Origin: CAYRJD01 sp965212125
GTDB lineage: Bacteria; Actinomycetota; Acidimicrobiia; Acidimicrobiales; Poriferisodalaceae
Assembly (NCBI GenBank): GCA_965212125.1
Contig: OZ243045.1
Coordinates: 744,001-808,000 of the forward strand
DNA length: 64,000 bases
Direction of reading: 5' to 3'
Below, piece by piece: positions 26,336 to 34,502 of this stretch; the first letter of the stretch is position 1; each line of letters begins with the position of its first letter. A program made the translations under genes and the position numbers. The notes under the pieces are model-generated. The model did not search any database. It was not told the DNA's origin and saw nothing but the letters and a program-made list of their open reading frames with translations.

Positions 26336-27961
26336 ATGACTCTTAAAGATCCGGTCGTAGCTTTCGCGATCCTGGCTTGGCTGGCGTATATCGCTAGCCG
26401 CTTGCTGGCGCGCACCAACCTGCCGGAGATAGTGGGCTTTTTGCTGGTGGGTGCATTAGCTGGCCCGTCGGGCTTGGAGCTGCTGGACATTGATGCGCTA
26501 AACGCAATGCGCCCCATCACCGAGGTAGCGCTAGCGGTGCTGATGTTCATTATCGGCGAGCGCGTGTCGGTGCGAGCCTTGCGGGCGGCCCGCTGGACGC
26601 TAACCACCGGCGTTGCCCAGTTCGTGCTTTGCGCCTTGTCGGTCTATTGGGTTACCCGCTGGGCGGGCGCCAGCAATGCCGTGGCGCTTTTGCTGGCTAC
26701 TTTGGCGGGGGCGGGCGCGCCGATGACGATCGCGCACATCGTTAGTTCAACAAAGGCAACCGGCAGCTACCCGATCGGAGTTGTCGGCACCCACGCCGTA
26801 TCCGACGCCCTAGCAACCATCGCATTCGCCGTGGTGCTGCCGGTGGCGGTGCTTTCGGTAGAGGGCTCAACCTCAACGCTGTCAACCGCCGCGCTCGACT
26901 TCGTGCAGCTCGGCATCGGCGGGGCGGTGCTGGGGCTGGTCGGCGGCTGGGTGATCTCGCGCGTCGGCTTTCATATCGAAACCTCCGGCGAACTGCTGCT
27001 GTTCGTTTTGGTCAACGTGATGCTGGGCTGGGTAATAGCGGGCTGGCTAGACATCTCTTTGCCGTTGGCGGCTTTAGTTGCTGGTGCTTCGGCCGCCACG
27101 ATTTCAACCGAAGCCTTTGGTGCGCGGTTGTTTAGGACGCTGCGCAGCATCGAGCAACCGCTCTATTTGTTGTTCTTTGCGTTGGCGGGTGCCTCAATTC
27201 ATCTGAGCGATATCCCCATGGTGGGCTTGGTCGGCCTGGCATACATCGCAACCCGAGTCGCCGCCAAAATCGTTGGCGGTTTGGGTGGCGGCTTGCTGGG
27301 CGGGCTGGGCTGGCGAGTGTCGTTGCGGCTAGGTGTGAACCTGACACCGCAGGCCGGCGTGGCAGTGGGGCTGGCGATTCTGGCTTCGGAGGAGCTTGTC
27401 GGCGGTGGTGCTGATGCGGCCACGGTGGTGCTGGGCTCGGTGGTTCTGTTTGAAATGATCGGCCCGGTGCTGGTAGCGCGCGACCTGCGAACCTGGGCGA
27501 TCGGCGCGGCTGAGGAAAAGCCAGCCGAGCCGGACACCTTCAAGGTGCCGTCACGCGTGTTGTTGGCGGCTCCGCGGGCGGTGGTTATACCTGAATGGGT
27601 GGTGGATCAGCTATCTCGCTGGCACGCCTCTTGCGTTACCTTGCTGCCCATTGACGACGACAGCGACGCGGTTAGGGATCTGGCTACTCAGTGCAGCAGC
27701 AAGAACGTGGACTTTGAGTTCCACCCGCTGGCTAGCGAGAGCTTTGTGGGTGAGGTGGTTAAGAAGCGGTCAGAGGTTTCCGCGGACTACGTCATTTTGT
27801 TTTCCGACCGACTTGCCAGCGCCCGATCTCGGTTGGTGCTGTTGCCAACAGAGCGAATAGCCCGCCAAGTAGACGTGCCCGTAACGGTGTTTCCGCTTGA
27901 GCCGCTAGAGAAGAAGCATCGCCCGCGCAAGTTCCCTTGGCAGGTAAATGAACGCGGCTGA
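26336..27961 (+). CDS. CPA2-type cation:proton antiporter with C-terminal cytoplasmic domain
   Basis: 541 aa. About 12 membrane helices in residues 1-390, starting LPEIVGFLLVGALAGPSGLELLDID, which is the conserved family opening. A cytoplasmic region from about 405 (VLLAAPRAVVIPEWVVDQLSRWHASCVTLLPID...) resembles a universal-stress or nucleotide-binding module. It probably exchanges Na+ or K+ for H+. The stop overlaps the next gene by 14 bases. Confidence 0.87.
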   Translation: MTLKDPVVAFAILAWLAYIASRLLARTNLPEIVGFLLVGALAGPSGLELLDIDALNAMRPITEVALAVLMFIIGERVSVRALRAARWTLTTGVAQFVLCALSVYWVTRWAGASNAVALLLATLAGAGAPMTIAHIVSSTKATGSYPIGVVGTHAVSDALATIAFAVVLPVAVLSVEGSTSTLSTAALDFVQLGIGGAVLGLVGGWVISRVGFHIETSGELLLFVLVNVMLGWVIAGWLDISLPLAALVAGASAATISTEAFGARLFRTLRSIEQPLYLLFFALAGASIHLSDIPMVGLVGLAYIATRVAAKIVGGLGGGLLGGLGWRVSLRLGVNLTPQAGVAVGLAILASEELVGGGADAATVVLGSVVLFEMIGPVLVARDLRTWAIGAAEEKPAEPDTFKVPSRVLLAAPRAVVIPEWVVDQLSRWHASCVTLLPIDDDSDAVRDLATQCSSKNVDFEFHPLASESFVGEVVKKRSEVSADYVILFSDRLASARSRLVLLPTERIARQVDVPVTVFPLEPLEKKHRPRKFPWQVNERG

Positions 27962-28823
27962 GCCTCCGCCAGCGGGTGAGCCCCTGCCAGCGGCTGAGCC
28001 CCTGCTGGAAGAGGCAATTGCGCTGGCCAAAGCCGCCGGTGCCATGACGCGCAAATGGTTTCCTGGCGGCTCACATAGCGGCCCGCTTAGTGGTTCGCTC
28101 ACCACGCAGTTCAAACCGGACGGCACCGAAGTGTCCGAAGCCGACCTAGCCGTGGAGCAGTACTTGCGTGATGAGCTAGCCGAGCGCTTCCCGCAAGACA
28201 CCGTGATGGGCGAGGAGTTTGGCGGCGAGTTGGCGACAAGCGGTCGGACTTGGATTATCGATCCGATCGATGGCACCCGTGGTTTTGTGCGAGGCGTGCC
28301 GCTTTATGCGACCTTGCTAGCTCTGGTTGATGAGAGCGGCCCGCTGCTTGGAGTGATTGACCTGCCTGCGTTGGAGCAGACTCTGGCAGCCGGGCGCGGC
28401 ATCGGGTGCTGGCTAGATCAGGAGCGCTGTCAGGTAAGCGAAACGCCCAGCATCAAAAAAGCTCTGATAAACACGAGCGATTTTGCTACTTTCTCAAACA
28501 AGCAGTTCGCTCAATTGCACGACGCGGGGGCCATGCTGCGCACTTGGGGTGACGCATATGGGTATTTCATGGTCGCCACTGGCGCCGCAGATGCGATGAT
28601 TGACCCCATCTGTGAGGCCTGGGACTTGGCGCCAATGCCCGTGATCATCGGCGAGGCCGGCGGAATGTTTACCGACCTGGCGGGCGCTGACAGCTACACA
28701 TCGCGCAACGGCGTTGCCACAAACGGGCACATACATCAACCGGTGCTGGCGGCGCTGGGTGGTGCTGGCGCGGGTGGGTCCGGTGTCAGCGAGTCCGGCA
28801 CAGCGAGCACTGATGCCGACTGA
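27948..28823 (+). CDS. Inositol-monophosphatase-family phosphatase
   Basis: 291 aa. Metal sites: GEEFGGE (first Glu), WIIDPIDGTRGFVRG (Asp-Pro-Ile-Asp-Gly-Thr) and the late WDLAPMPVIIGEAGG. This family includes inositol-1-phosphatase, histidinol-phosphatase HisN and fructose-bisphosphatase types; the substrate is not decided. The N-terminus (EPPPAGEPLPAAEPLLEE) contains a duplicated Pro/Glu unit. It overlaps the antiporter upstream by 14 bases and the AI-2E gene downstream by 11, implying coupled translation. Confidence 0.87.
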   Translation: MNAAEPPPAGEPLPAAEPLLEEAIALAKAAGAMTRKWFPGGSHSGPLSGSLTTQFKPDGTEVSEADLAVEQYLRDELAERFPQDTVMGEEFGGELATSGRTWIIDPIDGTRGFVRGVPLYATLLALVDESGPLLGVIDLPALEQTLAAGRGIGCWLDQERCQVSETPSIKKALINTSDFATFSNKQFAQLHDAGAMLRTWGDAYGYFMVATGAADAMIDPICEAWDLAPMPVIIGEAGGMFTDLAGADSYTSRNGVATNGHIHQPVLAALGGAGAGGSGVSESGTASTDAD

Positions 28824-29991
28824 CAACCCCACTCCGTTGAGCGACCGCGACCGCATGCCACGCTGGGTGCCGCGAGCGATCATTCTGTTTGCGGTTTCGA
28901 TAATCGGCTTGGTGTTGCTGTACTGGTTCGCATTGCGGCTGCGCAGCTTTTTCATCGTCATATTGATGTCGCTGTTTTTGTCATTTGCGCTTGAGCCAGC
29001 TGTGAACTGGCTGGCTGAACGTGGCTGGCGGCGCGGCCTGGCAACGGCGATGGCCTTTGGGGTTTTCGGACTTTTGACTGTTCTGTTCGTGGCAGCTATG
29101 GCATCGGTTTTTGCCGATCAAATCACCAATTTGGTCGATTCTGCTCCTGAATACATTGAGGCAATAGCTGACTGGCTTAACAACCAGTTCGGTATTGAGA
29201 TCAACACGGACGACCTGATATCTCAGTTCACCGGCGATAACGGAGCGGTGGCGACGCTGGCGGGTCGCCTGGCGGGCAACTTAGTCGGCTTGGGGTCAAC
29301 CGTGGCTGGATTGGTCGTCCAAGCGCTGACGGTGCTGCTGCTCACCTTTTATCTAGTGGCTGAGGGACCACGCCTGCGTCGTTTGATCTGCTCAACCTTG
29401 TCGCCTGAGCGACAAACCATGGTCTTGCGTGGCTGGGAGCTAGCCATCGCCAAAACCGGTGGCTATATCTATTCACGGTTTCTGCTAGGCGTCGCATCGT
29501 TCGTGTTCCACTGGGCGGTGTTTGCGGTGATAGGAATCCCGTACCCGTTGCCGTTGGCGATGTGGGTGGGTGTCGTTTCGCAGCTCATCCCGGTGGTCGG
29601 CACCTACTTGGCTGGGCTGGTGCCAGGGCTCATCGCTCTTGTGGATGACCCGGTATCGGCGATCTGGGTGATTGGTGCGGTGATCATTTACCAGCAGGTT
29701 GAGAACTACCTGATCTCGCCGCGCATCGTGTCGCTGACCGTCGACATTCATCCCGCTGTTTCGTTTTCGGCCGTGGTGATTGGCGCGGCTTTGCTCGGCA
29801 CCGTTGGGGCGCTGTTGGCGGTGCCGGCTGCGGCGACCATTCAGGCGTTTGGTTCGACTTATGTAAAGCGGCACGAGCTTGTTGAGTCAGACCTGCTGAC
29901 CAGACATGACGACGATGATGAGGCAGAGGATGACGAGACCGGCGAGGCTGGCGGGGCTGGTGGTGCAGCTGGCGAGGGGGCTGAGGCCTAG
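28813..29991 (+). CDS. AI-2E family transporter
   Basis: 392 aa from the ATG at 28813, which overlaps the phosphatase end. Seven to eight membrane segments with the family hallmarks: an early pair of helices, a soluble region (about 95-155, DSAPEYIEAIADWLNNQFGIEI), and PYPLPLAMWVGVVSQLIPVVGTYLAG near residue 240. The C-terminal tail is acidic, then Gly/Ala-rich. Family members export small molecules or drive Na+/H+ exchange. The last four bases overlap the convergent oxidoreductase gene. Confidence 0.88.
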   Translation: MPTDNPTPLSDRDRMPRWVPRAIILFAVSIIGLVLLYWFALRLRSFFIVILMSLFLSFALEPAVNWLAERGWRRGLATAMAFGVFGLLTVLFVAAMASVFADQITNLVDSAPEYIEAIADWLNNQFGIEINTDDLISQFTGDNGAVATLAGRLAGNLVGLGSTVAGLVVQALTVLLLTFYLVAEGPRLRRLICSTLSPERQTMVLRGWELAIAKTGGYIYSRFLLGVASFVFHWAVFAVIGIPYPLPLAMWVGVVSQLIPVVGTYLAGLVPGLIALVDDPVSAIWVIGAVIIYQQVENYLISPRIVSLTVDIHPAVSFSAVVIGAALLGTVGALLAVPAAATIQAFGSTYVKRHELVESDLLTRHDDDDEAEDDETGEAGGAGGAAGEGAEA

Positions 29992-31472
29992 GCCAGTTCT
30001 GCTCGCAGGGCGGCCTGCGCGGCGTGATAGCCAGCCATTCCATGCGTGCCAGGTCCAGGCGGAGTGGAAGCTGAGCACATATAAACACCGCGCCCGAGCC
30101 GGTAAGGATTTGCACCCAGGCGCGGCCTGCGCAGCAACCCCATCAAGCTCAGCTTGCCGCCGGTTATGTCGCCGCTGGTGTAGTTCGCGTTGTGCGCTTC
30201 AAGCTGGCTTGGGTCCATCACCGAGCGTGCCAAAACATGGCTGCGAAACCCGGGCGCAAAACGCTCAAGCTGCCGCTCAATTGCTTCGGTCGGGCTTTCG
30301 CTCTCGGAGAACCCTTCGCTCTCTGGCCCATGAGGGATATGCGCGTAGACCCAAGCCACGTGTTTGCCAGCTGGCGCGCGTGTTGGGTCGGCCAGGGTCG
30401 GCTGCGCTACCAGCGTGAATGGGTGGCGCGATAAGTGCCCCGCCGCAACGTCTCTTTGCGTTGCCGCTACTTCTTCCAGGGTTCCACCAAGATGAACCGT
30501 GCCAGCCTTGCGTGACGGCAAGTGAGTCCAAGGCAGTGGTGCATCGAGCGCATAATCAATCTTCCAGCAAGCACTGCCGGGCTTCACCGCTGCTAACCGC
30601 CGTGTTGCTTGGTGCTGTTGTGTTGTCTGTGTTCCAGATAGCAGCCCTGCCGCGTTATGCGCAGTTAGGTCAAGCAATACCACCGCATCGTTGGGTAGTT
30701 CTTCTATCGCATGCACTCGGCGGCCAAGTTCAATCTTGCCGCCCGCATCGCTAAGGGCTGCGGCGAGCGCATCGGCAATTGCTTGGGAGCCGCCACGTGC
30801 TATCGGCCAGCCATAGCAATGCGCCAGCACTAGCAACAGGGCACCAAACCCTGCCGTGCCAAGGTGATGCAGCGGCAGGAAAGCGTGCGCGGCACAGCTG
30901 GCTAGTAGCGCCCGGGCTGGTGCGGCGGCAAACCAATATTGCGCAGCAAACTCAGCTGGCAAAACCCAGCGCGGGATTGTTTGCCCCGCTTGCCCGACTG
31001 CCTGCAGATCTTCTAGTGAGCCCTTGGACGGGGGCGCAAGCAGCGGACCTAAGACGCGTTCTCGCAAGACCGGCCAGGCAGCCAGCATTCGCTCCAGCAA
31101 ACGCAGGTAGGCGTCTTGATCAACCCCAAGCTCGTTGGCGGTGCGGTTCAAGTCCCTGTAAAGAGTCGCCCCCGATCCGCCAGCCAGCGGATTAGTCGCA
31201 ACCACTTCGTGATGCAGCCACTGCAAGCCGTATTGCTCAAGATTTAGGGCTTGGATAGCAGGGCTAGCGACAGCCAGAGGATGAACCGCTGAGCAAACGT
31301 CGTGCAAGAAACCAGGCAGGGTCAGAGCTTCGGTGCGCATGCCGCCGCCTAGCTGATCGGCGGCTTCAATGACGGTTACCTGGCAGCCCGCACGGGCGAG
31401 CGTGACCGCAGCGACCAAACCATTCGGCCCGCTGCCAACCACGATCGCTTTGCCTGTGCTTGTTTTACTCAC
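29988..31472 (-). CDS. Phytoene-dehydrogenase-like FAD/NAD(P) oxidoreductase
   Basis: 494 aa, GTG start. Rossmann FAD motif VVGSGPNGLVAAVTLARAGCQVTVIEA at residues 11-37 with the Glu that binds ribose, then DQLGGGMRTE and the C-terminal GGKLSLMGLLRRPRLGANPY...GVYMCSASTPPGPGTHGMAG typical of the CrtI-like NAD(P)/FAD family. No carotenoid genes are nearby, so the substrate is open. The region just upstream of its GTG carries an in-frame copy of the end of the DUF4031 gene, showing that the two once overlapped. Confidence 0.88.
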   Translation of the reverse strand: MSKTSTGKAIVVGSGPNGLVAAVTLARAGCQVTVIEAADQLGGGMRTEALTLPGFLHDVCSAVHPLAVASPAIQALNLEQYGLQWLHHEVVATNPLAGGSGATLYRDLNRTANELGVDQDAYLRLLERMLAAWPVLRERVLGPLLAPPSKGSLEDLQAVGQAGQTIPRWVLPAEFAAQYWFAAAPARALLASCAAHAFLPLHHLGTAGFGALLLVLAHCYGWPIARGGSQAIADALAAALSDAGGKIELGRRVHAIEELPNDAVVLLDLTAHNAAGLLSGTQTTQQHQATRRLAAVKPGSACWKIDYALDAPLPWTHLPSRKAGTVHLGGTLEEVAATQRDVAAGHLSRHPFTLVAQPTLADPTRAPAGKHVAWVYAHIPHGPESEGFSESESPTEAIERQLERFAPGFRSHVLARSVMDPSQLEAHNANYTSGDITGGKLSLMGLLRRPRLGANPYRLGRGVYMCSASTPPGPGTHGMAGYHAAQAALRAELA

Positions 31473-31713
31473 GGCGTGTCCATAGGTCCAGTCCCAGCAT
31501 TACGAGAGCAAAGCCCAGCATTAGGAGAGCAAAGCTAGAGCACCTACCCAACCAAGATGACGCATGTGTCTCTCAGGTGCCTTCTTATTGGCTGGGTTGT
31601 TGTGCGCGCGACCCGCTAGATCCGCCGGCCAGCGGCAAAATCTAGGAAGGTTGATCGCGGCAGGCCGTTAAATGTGATTGACCGCGTTTTGCCCTCAAGG
31701 TATCGTTAGGGGT
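31473..31713. other. Cassette edge: duplicated DUF4031 gene end and short tandem repeat
   Basis: No gene. On the minus strand, 31503-31467 reads VMLGLDLWTRRE and stop TAA, in the DUF4031 frame, ending inside the GTGAGTAA start of the FAD oxidoreductase. Next to it a unit of about 21 bases (cccagcattacgagagcaaag and variant) is present twice (31492-31533). An imperfect inverted repeat (acccaacca near 31547, tggctgggt near 31591) lies further on. No clear promoter was identified. Confidence 0.7.
31484..31503 (-). repeat. 20-bp direct repeat flanking cassette 2, distal copy
   Basis: Matches 32513-32532 at 19 of 20 bases; the one difference is a synonymous GAT/GAC in the DUF4031 frame. Offset 1029 bp. 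Confidence 0.8.
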
Positions 31714-31974
31714 ATGGGAACAACCAGAAAACAAGCTTTTGAGGATTTCATTGACTCATTTGACTGCCTCGCGTTTATTCCGGAAGGCAAGAAGCTGACA
31801 CCGGAGCAGAGAGAGATGGCGCAGAAGCGGCTAACGGATTTTATTGACCTGAAAAGCAAATACAAAAAGCGGCTAGCAGAAGCGACCAAAGCGAGCGTGA
31901 AACACGGGGCAATGACTTCGCTTACCGCGCTAAGCGATTCAATAGCGCGTTTAGAAAAACAGCTAGCCGCCTGA
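31714..31974 (+). CDS. Small helical protein of unknown function (cassette 2)
   Basis: 86 aa, ATG at 31714 with a weak purine stretch (ttagggg). The composition is charged and helical: KKLTPEQREMAQKRLTDFIDLKSKYKKRLAEATK suggests a two-helix bundle, with no membrane segment. Roughly 50% GC by hand count, below the flanks. It runs antisense to the oxidoreductase/DUF4031 operon and lies within the duplicated junction, so it was probably brought in by the insertion. No family recognised. Confidence 0.6.
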   Translation: MGTTRKQAFEDFIDSFDCLAFIPEGKKLTPEQREMAQKRLTDFIDLKSKYKKRLAEATKASVKHGAMTSLTALSDSIARLEKQLAA

Positions 31975-32072
31975 CTAGCTGGCCGAGACGGAGCCTATTT
32001 CAACTGGGAAACGAAACGCCTGATGAAGAGTGCGCTAGACGCAGCGATGTTCACATAAAGCAGATTCATACT

Positions 32073-32450
32073 TTGACGCGTTCGCTGTGGGCTATCGCAG
32101 ACGAGCCACGCCAAGATGACGATGATTGGATGACGACAGCCAAAGATTCACTTTCGCTTTTGCACGGGGCAGCGAAAGACACGGCGGACAGCGCATTAAC
32201 CGACCTGCAGTATTGGTGGGATGAGCTTAGCGATGCCCTATTCCAAGATTTAGAAATAGACCTAGCCGCCTCCCTAGAAATAATCAGGGTCGTCGCACCC
32301 TGTCTGGAACTTTTAGAAACACCCATCGGTGATGAAGCGGAAATGGCTCACGAGTTGGCTGAGCTGCTAAATAGATTGCGCGTCAGGCGGTGGGGCTACG
32401 GAGACGGTGAACTGATTTTTGTGCCTAACGACATTTCATCCCTCTTTTGA
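32073..32450 (+). CDS. Small acidic protein of unknown function (cassette 2)
   Basis: 125 aa from a TTG at 32073, or 106 aa from the ATG at 32130; neither has a clear ribosome site. Acidic and mostly helical (DDDDWMTTAKDSLSLLHGAAKDTADSALTDLQYWWDELSDALFQDLEIDLAASLEII), ending GYGDGELIFVPNDISSLF. The pattern is reminiscent of small immunity- or antitoxin-like proteins, but nothing proves this. It lies 98 bases after the 86-aa gene, same strand; the pair may be one unit. Confidence 0.5.
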   Translation: MTRSLWAIADEPRQDDDDWMTTAKDSLSLLHGAAKDTADSALTDLQYWWDELSDALFQDLEIDLAASLEIIRVVAPCLELLETPIGDEAEMAHELAELLNRLRVRRWGYGDGELIFVPNDISSLF

Positions 32451-32493
32451 TTTGGGCTGGCGTATCCGCCTACTTAGTAACAGCGCCGTGCTG

Positions 32494-33171
32494 CTAGCCA
32501 CTGCTTGCCAACAGATCCAGTCCCAGCATTACAGGGGAGTTGGTCTGGTTGCTGGGCCCAAAAAACGGCGCTATCAGGGTTGGCTTGCGGACCTCCGATA
32601 TGCCCAGCTCAACACCGAGGGTCCGCCCTGCGCTACCAAGTGCTTGATGCGCCGGCAGCTCATCCGCAGCAGCCGGAGCCTTGCTCAGCAATAGCGCTGC
32701 CTCACCTGCACGCTCTAGCAGCGACGCGTGAAGCAGTGGCGTCTGGCGCCAGTGACCCGCCTCGGCCGAATCGGCATGCAACAACGCCGCGCTCGCATTG
32801 CTCAGGCAATCACCAAGCGCCGCGCCGCCTAGCTCAGAGCGAGCCAGCTCAGAGCGAACCTGCTTCGGCACGGCCTGCGGCGCACATTGCTGCTCCCAAA
32901 CAACGTTCCATTTCGGCAGCCCGCCGCGCCGTCGCAGCTGGGTGGCGTTCAGCTTGCGGACTACCTCACGCGCATCGATTTCTTGCGCACCCGCCGCCAG
33001 CGCCCGCTCGCGCTCGGAGATTCTCACGTCGTAGTGGTCGCCTTGAAAACCCACCCGGCGCTTGCCGATGGTCTCGGCAAAATCATGTAGCTCCGCCAGA
33101 TCGCTGTCTGATATCAGGTGAGCCCAGCGGTCGCCATGCCAGCGCCAAAGAGGCTGATCAACAAAAATCAC
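32494..33171 (-). CDS. DUF4031-domain protein
   Basis: 225 aa from the GTG at 33171; an ATG at 33198 would overlap the divergent gene. The N-terminal DUF4031 domain reads VIFVDQPLWRWHGDRWAHLISDSDLAELHDFAETIGKRRVGFQGDHYDV, conserved His/Trp/Asp-rich and common in actinobacteria, with no assigned reaction. The C-terminal 120 residues are Ala-rich and less conserved. The present C-terminus (...VMLGLDLLASSG) differs from the inferred ancestral one (...VMLGLDLWTRRE), which survives in the duplicated copy beside the FAD oxidoreductase. Confidence 0.8.
   Translation of the reverse strand: MIFVDQPLWRWHGDRWAHLISDSDLAELHDFAETIGKRRVGFQGDHYDVRISERERALAAGAQEIDAREVVRKLNATQLRRRGGLPKWNVVWEQQCAPQAVPKQVRSELARSELGGAALGDCLSNASAALLHADSAEAGHWRQTPLLHASLLERAGEAALLLSKAPAAADELPAHQALGSAGRTLGVELGISEVRKPTLIAPFFGPSNQTNSPVMLGLDLLASSG
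32513..32532 (-). repeat. 20-bp direct repeat flanking cassette 2, proximal copy
   Basis: Lies in the last codons of the DUF4031 gene; partner of 31484-31503 (19/20 identical). Confidence 0.8.
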
Positions 33172-33192
33172 TACGGCACATACGCTAAGCCT

Positions 33193-34419
33193 GTGCAAGC
33201 ACTACCGCTAGCCGATCTGACGGTGCTGGATTTAACGATTGCGCGCGCAGGGCCGACTGCGGTTCGCCAACTGGCGGACTGGGGAGCCGACGTCATACGG
33301 ATTGAATCGCCGCTGGCGGGATTCACCGCCGACCGCGCCGCCGGGCAGCATCACGCTGCCGGGCAACACCGCCCCTCGCCGGACGAGTTGAACATCCATC
33401 GCAACAAGCGCTCAATCGTGATTGACCTGAGCGGCGAACCAGGCAGAGCCTTGTTGCACCAAATGGCCAAGCAAGCGGACGTGCTGATTGAGAACATGCG
33501 CCCGGCTGTCAAAACCAAGCTCGGGTTTGACTGGGAGACATTGTCGGCGATCAACCCGCGCCTGATCTTGGGGTCTATCTCTGGCTTCGGGCAAACGGGT
33601 GATTACAGCGACCGCGGCGGCGTCGATCAGATTGCGCAAGGCATGGGCGGGATGATGGCGGTAACCGGCCTGCCTGGGCAGGGTCCGGTGCGGGCAGGCG
33701 TTGCCATCAGCGACGTAACCGCCGGGCTGCAACTAGCCGTAGGAGTTCTGACCGCCCTGCACGAGCGTGAGCGAACAGGTTTGGGTCGCTGGGTTCATAC
33801 CTCGCTACTGGAGTCAATGCTGGCGATGCTTGATTTTCAAGCCGCCCGTTGGACGGTGGCAGGCGACGACCCGCAACAAAGCGGCAACGACCATCCAACG
33901 CTCAGCCCAATGGGCACCTACCAAACAGCGGACGGGTTTGTGAACATCGCCGCGTCGGGTGGGCGGCTGTGGGAGAAGTTTTGCGACGCAGCTGGCTTGG
34001 CAGACCTGCCGACGGACACAAGGTTCGCCACCGCCACCGACCGCTACAAAAATCGCACAGAGCTAAACGAGCTGATCACTCAACGGTTGCAAGCGGCTCC
34101 AACCGCGCATTGGGTAGAGAGCCTGAATGCGGCGGGGGTGCCGTGCGGCCCGGTTAACACGGTCGCGCAGGCCTTCGCCGATCCGCAGGTGGAGCATCTG
34201 CAAATGGCGGCGCCGGTCACGCACCCCACCGCGGGGGAAGTAAAAATCCTGCGCAACGCGACTCAGCTTGAAGGCGTCGCGAACAACATCAGAACGCACA
34301 GCCCACTCAAGGGCGAGCACACCAAGGAGATACTTACGCAGTTCGGCGTGAGCGAAACCGAGCAAGCCAACCTGCTTAGCACAGGAGTGGTAGTCGCCGC
34401 AGAAGCCGCGCTTGATTAG
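33193..34419 (+). CDS. CaiB/BaiF family III CoA-transferase
   Basis: 408 aa from the GTG at 33193; the open frame extends to 33118 but would then overlap the divergent DUF4031 gene. Single-domain family member of usual length: LADLTVLDLTIARAGPTAVRQLADWGADVIRIE at the N-terminus, NIHRNKRSIVIDLS near 75, then GRWVHTSLLESMLAMLDFQAARW. It moves CoA between carboxylates in the cytoplasm; substrate unknown. It heads the plus-strand block that continues with metY copy 2 after 83 bases. Confidence 0.87.
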   Translation: MQALPLADLTVLDLTIARAGPTAVRQLADWGADVIRIESPLAGFTADRAAGQHHAAGQHRPSPDELNIHRNKRSIVIDLSGEPGRALLHQMAKQADVLIENMRPAVKTKLGFDWETLSAINPRLILGSISGFGQTGDYSDRGGVDQIAQGMGGMMAVTGLPGQGPVRAGVAISDVTAGLQLAVGVLTALHERERTGLGRWVHTSLLESMLAMLDFQAARWTVAGDDPQQSGNDHPTLSPMGTYQTADGFVNIAASGGRLWEKFCDAAGLADLPTDTRFATATDRYKNRTELNELITQRLQAAPTAHWVESLNAAGVPCGPVNTVAQAFADPQVEHLQMAAPVTHPTAGEVKILRNATQLEGVANNIRTHSPLKGEHTKEILTQFGVSETEQANLLSTGVVVAAEAALD

Positions 34420-34502
34420 GTCGCGCGCTGATTAGCAGTTTCAGCGGATAGAGTGACCGCCTACTTTTTGTTTCATTGTCTCAGCCGAGAAAGGAACGAC
34501 CA

